A DNA stretch of 6,222 nt from Nitriliruptoraceae bacterium (lineage in GTDB: Bacteria; Actinomycetota; Nitriliruptoria; Nitriliruptorales; Nitriliruptoraceae), in assembly GCA_007131525.1 (NCBI GenBank), contig SLQK01000342.1:1-6222 (forward strand). The letters run 5' to 3'. Numbering within the stretch: the first letter of the stretch is position 1; the number at the start of each line of letters is the position of its first letter. Position numbers and translations under genes: made by a program. Below, in pieces: positions 6,092 to 6,222 of this stretch. Below the pieces are notes generated by a model. That model saw nothing but the letters and a program-made list of their open reading frames with translations, did not search any database and had not been told where the DNA came from.

Positions 6092-6095
6092 CGGG
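6065..6095. repeat. 31-bp palindrome with 14-bp perfect arms, containing two TGTCCACA sites
   Basis: CCCGGTGTCCACAG (6065-6078) is the exact reverse complement of CTGTGGACACCGGG (6082-6095), with CCG between them. It shares the TGTCCACA core with the repeat at 5931-5951, but here the cores are 5 rather than 3 bases apart. It ends one base before a candidate -35 element at 6097, centred near -52 of the predicted transcription start, a position suited to a regulator-binding site. As RNA it would form a very strong hairpin, but no gene ends nearby. Confidence 0.8.
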
Positions 6096-6096
6096 G

Positions 6097-6125
6097 TCGA
6101 CAGCCCGCCGCCGCCTGCCTACGGT
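6097..6125 (+). promoter_or_regulatory. Candidate sigma-70-type promoter for the right-edge gene
   Basis: TCGACA (6097-6102) matches five of six bases of the TTGACA -35 element. Exactly 17 bases later, TACGGT (6120-6125) fits the actinobacterial TANNNT -10 pattern. The predicted start near 6132 would leave a leader of about 50 nt to the GTG at 6184. The pair lies immediately downstream of the 31-bp palindrome. Confidence 0.5.
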
Positions 6126-6183
6126 GCGAGCACGAGGTCCCCAGTGTTCGGGACGTCACCGCGCTCCACGGGGAAGGGAGCGT

Positions 6184-6222
6184 GTGGGCGGTCTGGCTCT
6201 GGGGATCCTCGTGTTGGTGGGG
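6184..6222 (+). CDS. Start of an unknown gene with hydrophobic N-terminus (cut by window edge)
   Basis: Only 13 codons are present, reading M(GTG)GGLALGILVLVG. A purine-rich AAGGGAG at 6174-6180 lies just upstream and can serve as ribosome-binding site. The strongly hydrophobic residues suggest a membrane segment or signal sequence starting almost at once. An overlapping GTG at 6182 in another frame gives a Trp-rich, less protein-like reading and is not preferred. A promoter-like pair and the palindrome upstream support a gene beginning here. No family can be assigned from 13 residues. Confidence 0.45.
   Translation, partial: MGGLALGILVLVG

Larger units (their letters stand above)
5777..6183. 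other. Long intergenic region upstream of two divergent genes
   Basis: These 407 bp separate the divergent starts at 5776 (minus) and 6184 (plus). From 5777 to 5930 I see only GC-rich sequence with short, unremarkable inverted repeats and no convincing gene. From 5931 to 6125 there is a cluster of TCCACA-containing 9-mers, two strong inverted repeats and a promoter-like pair, listed separately. No AT-rich unwinding stretch is visible anywhere in the region. Confidence 0.7.

Noticed and set aside
5777..6183. Chromosomal replication origin
   Set aside because: DnaA-box-like sites are present, but there is no AT-rich unwinding region and no dnaA, dnaN, gyrB, rpmH or parAB gene nearby. Kept only as a DnaA-box-like cluster.

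Overview
The window is very GC-rich and gene-dense. Four of the seven genes start with GTG, and the proteins are typical of Actinomycetota (high-GC Gram-positives). Three of the genes form a neighbourhood I recognise from mycobacteria: a UPF0182 membrane protein and a PDZ/Lon-type secreted protease on one strand, with a divergent DUF2342/'zincin' family protein nearby (compare Rv3193c, Rv3194c and Rv3195 of M. tuberculosis, from memory). Here two extra genes sit between the protease and the zincin. The sequence does not fix the genus. I see no rRNA, tRNA, CRISPR array, insertion sequence or phage gene, so this looks like core chromosome.

Layout. Minus strand, in transcription order from about 3553 leftwards: an extended-SDR NAD-epimerase-like protein with a C-terminal membrane anchor (3553-2489); a small unknown protein with a folded N-terminus and an acidic, proline-rich tail (2343-1867); a membrane-anchored PDZ + Lon-protease-domain protein (1750-656); and the N-terminal 129 codons of a UPF0182 multi-pass membrane protein (389 to beyond the left edge). 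A GC-rich inverted repeat without a T-run follows each of the first three, so they may be separate units rather than one tight operon. Plus strand: the DUF2342/zincin family protein (3638-5185), divergent from the epimerase-like gene across an 84-bp gap. A YgjP-type metallopeptidase (5776-5195, minus) converges on it with only 9 bp between the stop codons. A new plus-strand gene begins at about 6184 and runs off the right edge.

The only long non-coding stretch is 5777-6183. It is the most unusual part of the window. It holds six exact or near matches to the DnaA-box consensus (TTATCCACA, or TTGTCCACA in actinobacteria) within about 160 bp. Four of them form two inverted-repeat pairs, one embedded in a 31-bp palindrome with perfect 14-bp arms. 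That palindrome ends one base before a plausible -35 element of a promoter for the right-edge gene.

Functionally, three of the seven proteins have protease folds: a Ser/Lys Lon-type protease, a zincin homologue whose expected zinc motif is degenerate, and an intact HELAH YgjP protein. The SDR protein also lacks its usual Tyr/Lys pair. I find no evidence of a wholly new multi-gene system. The leads are the DnaA-box-like cluster and the two enzyme homologues that look catalytically altered.
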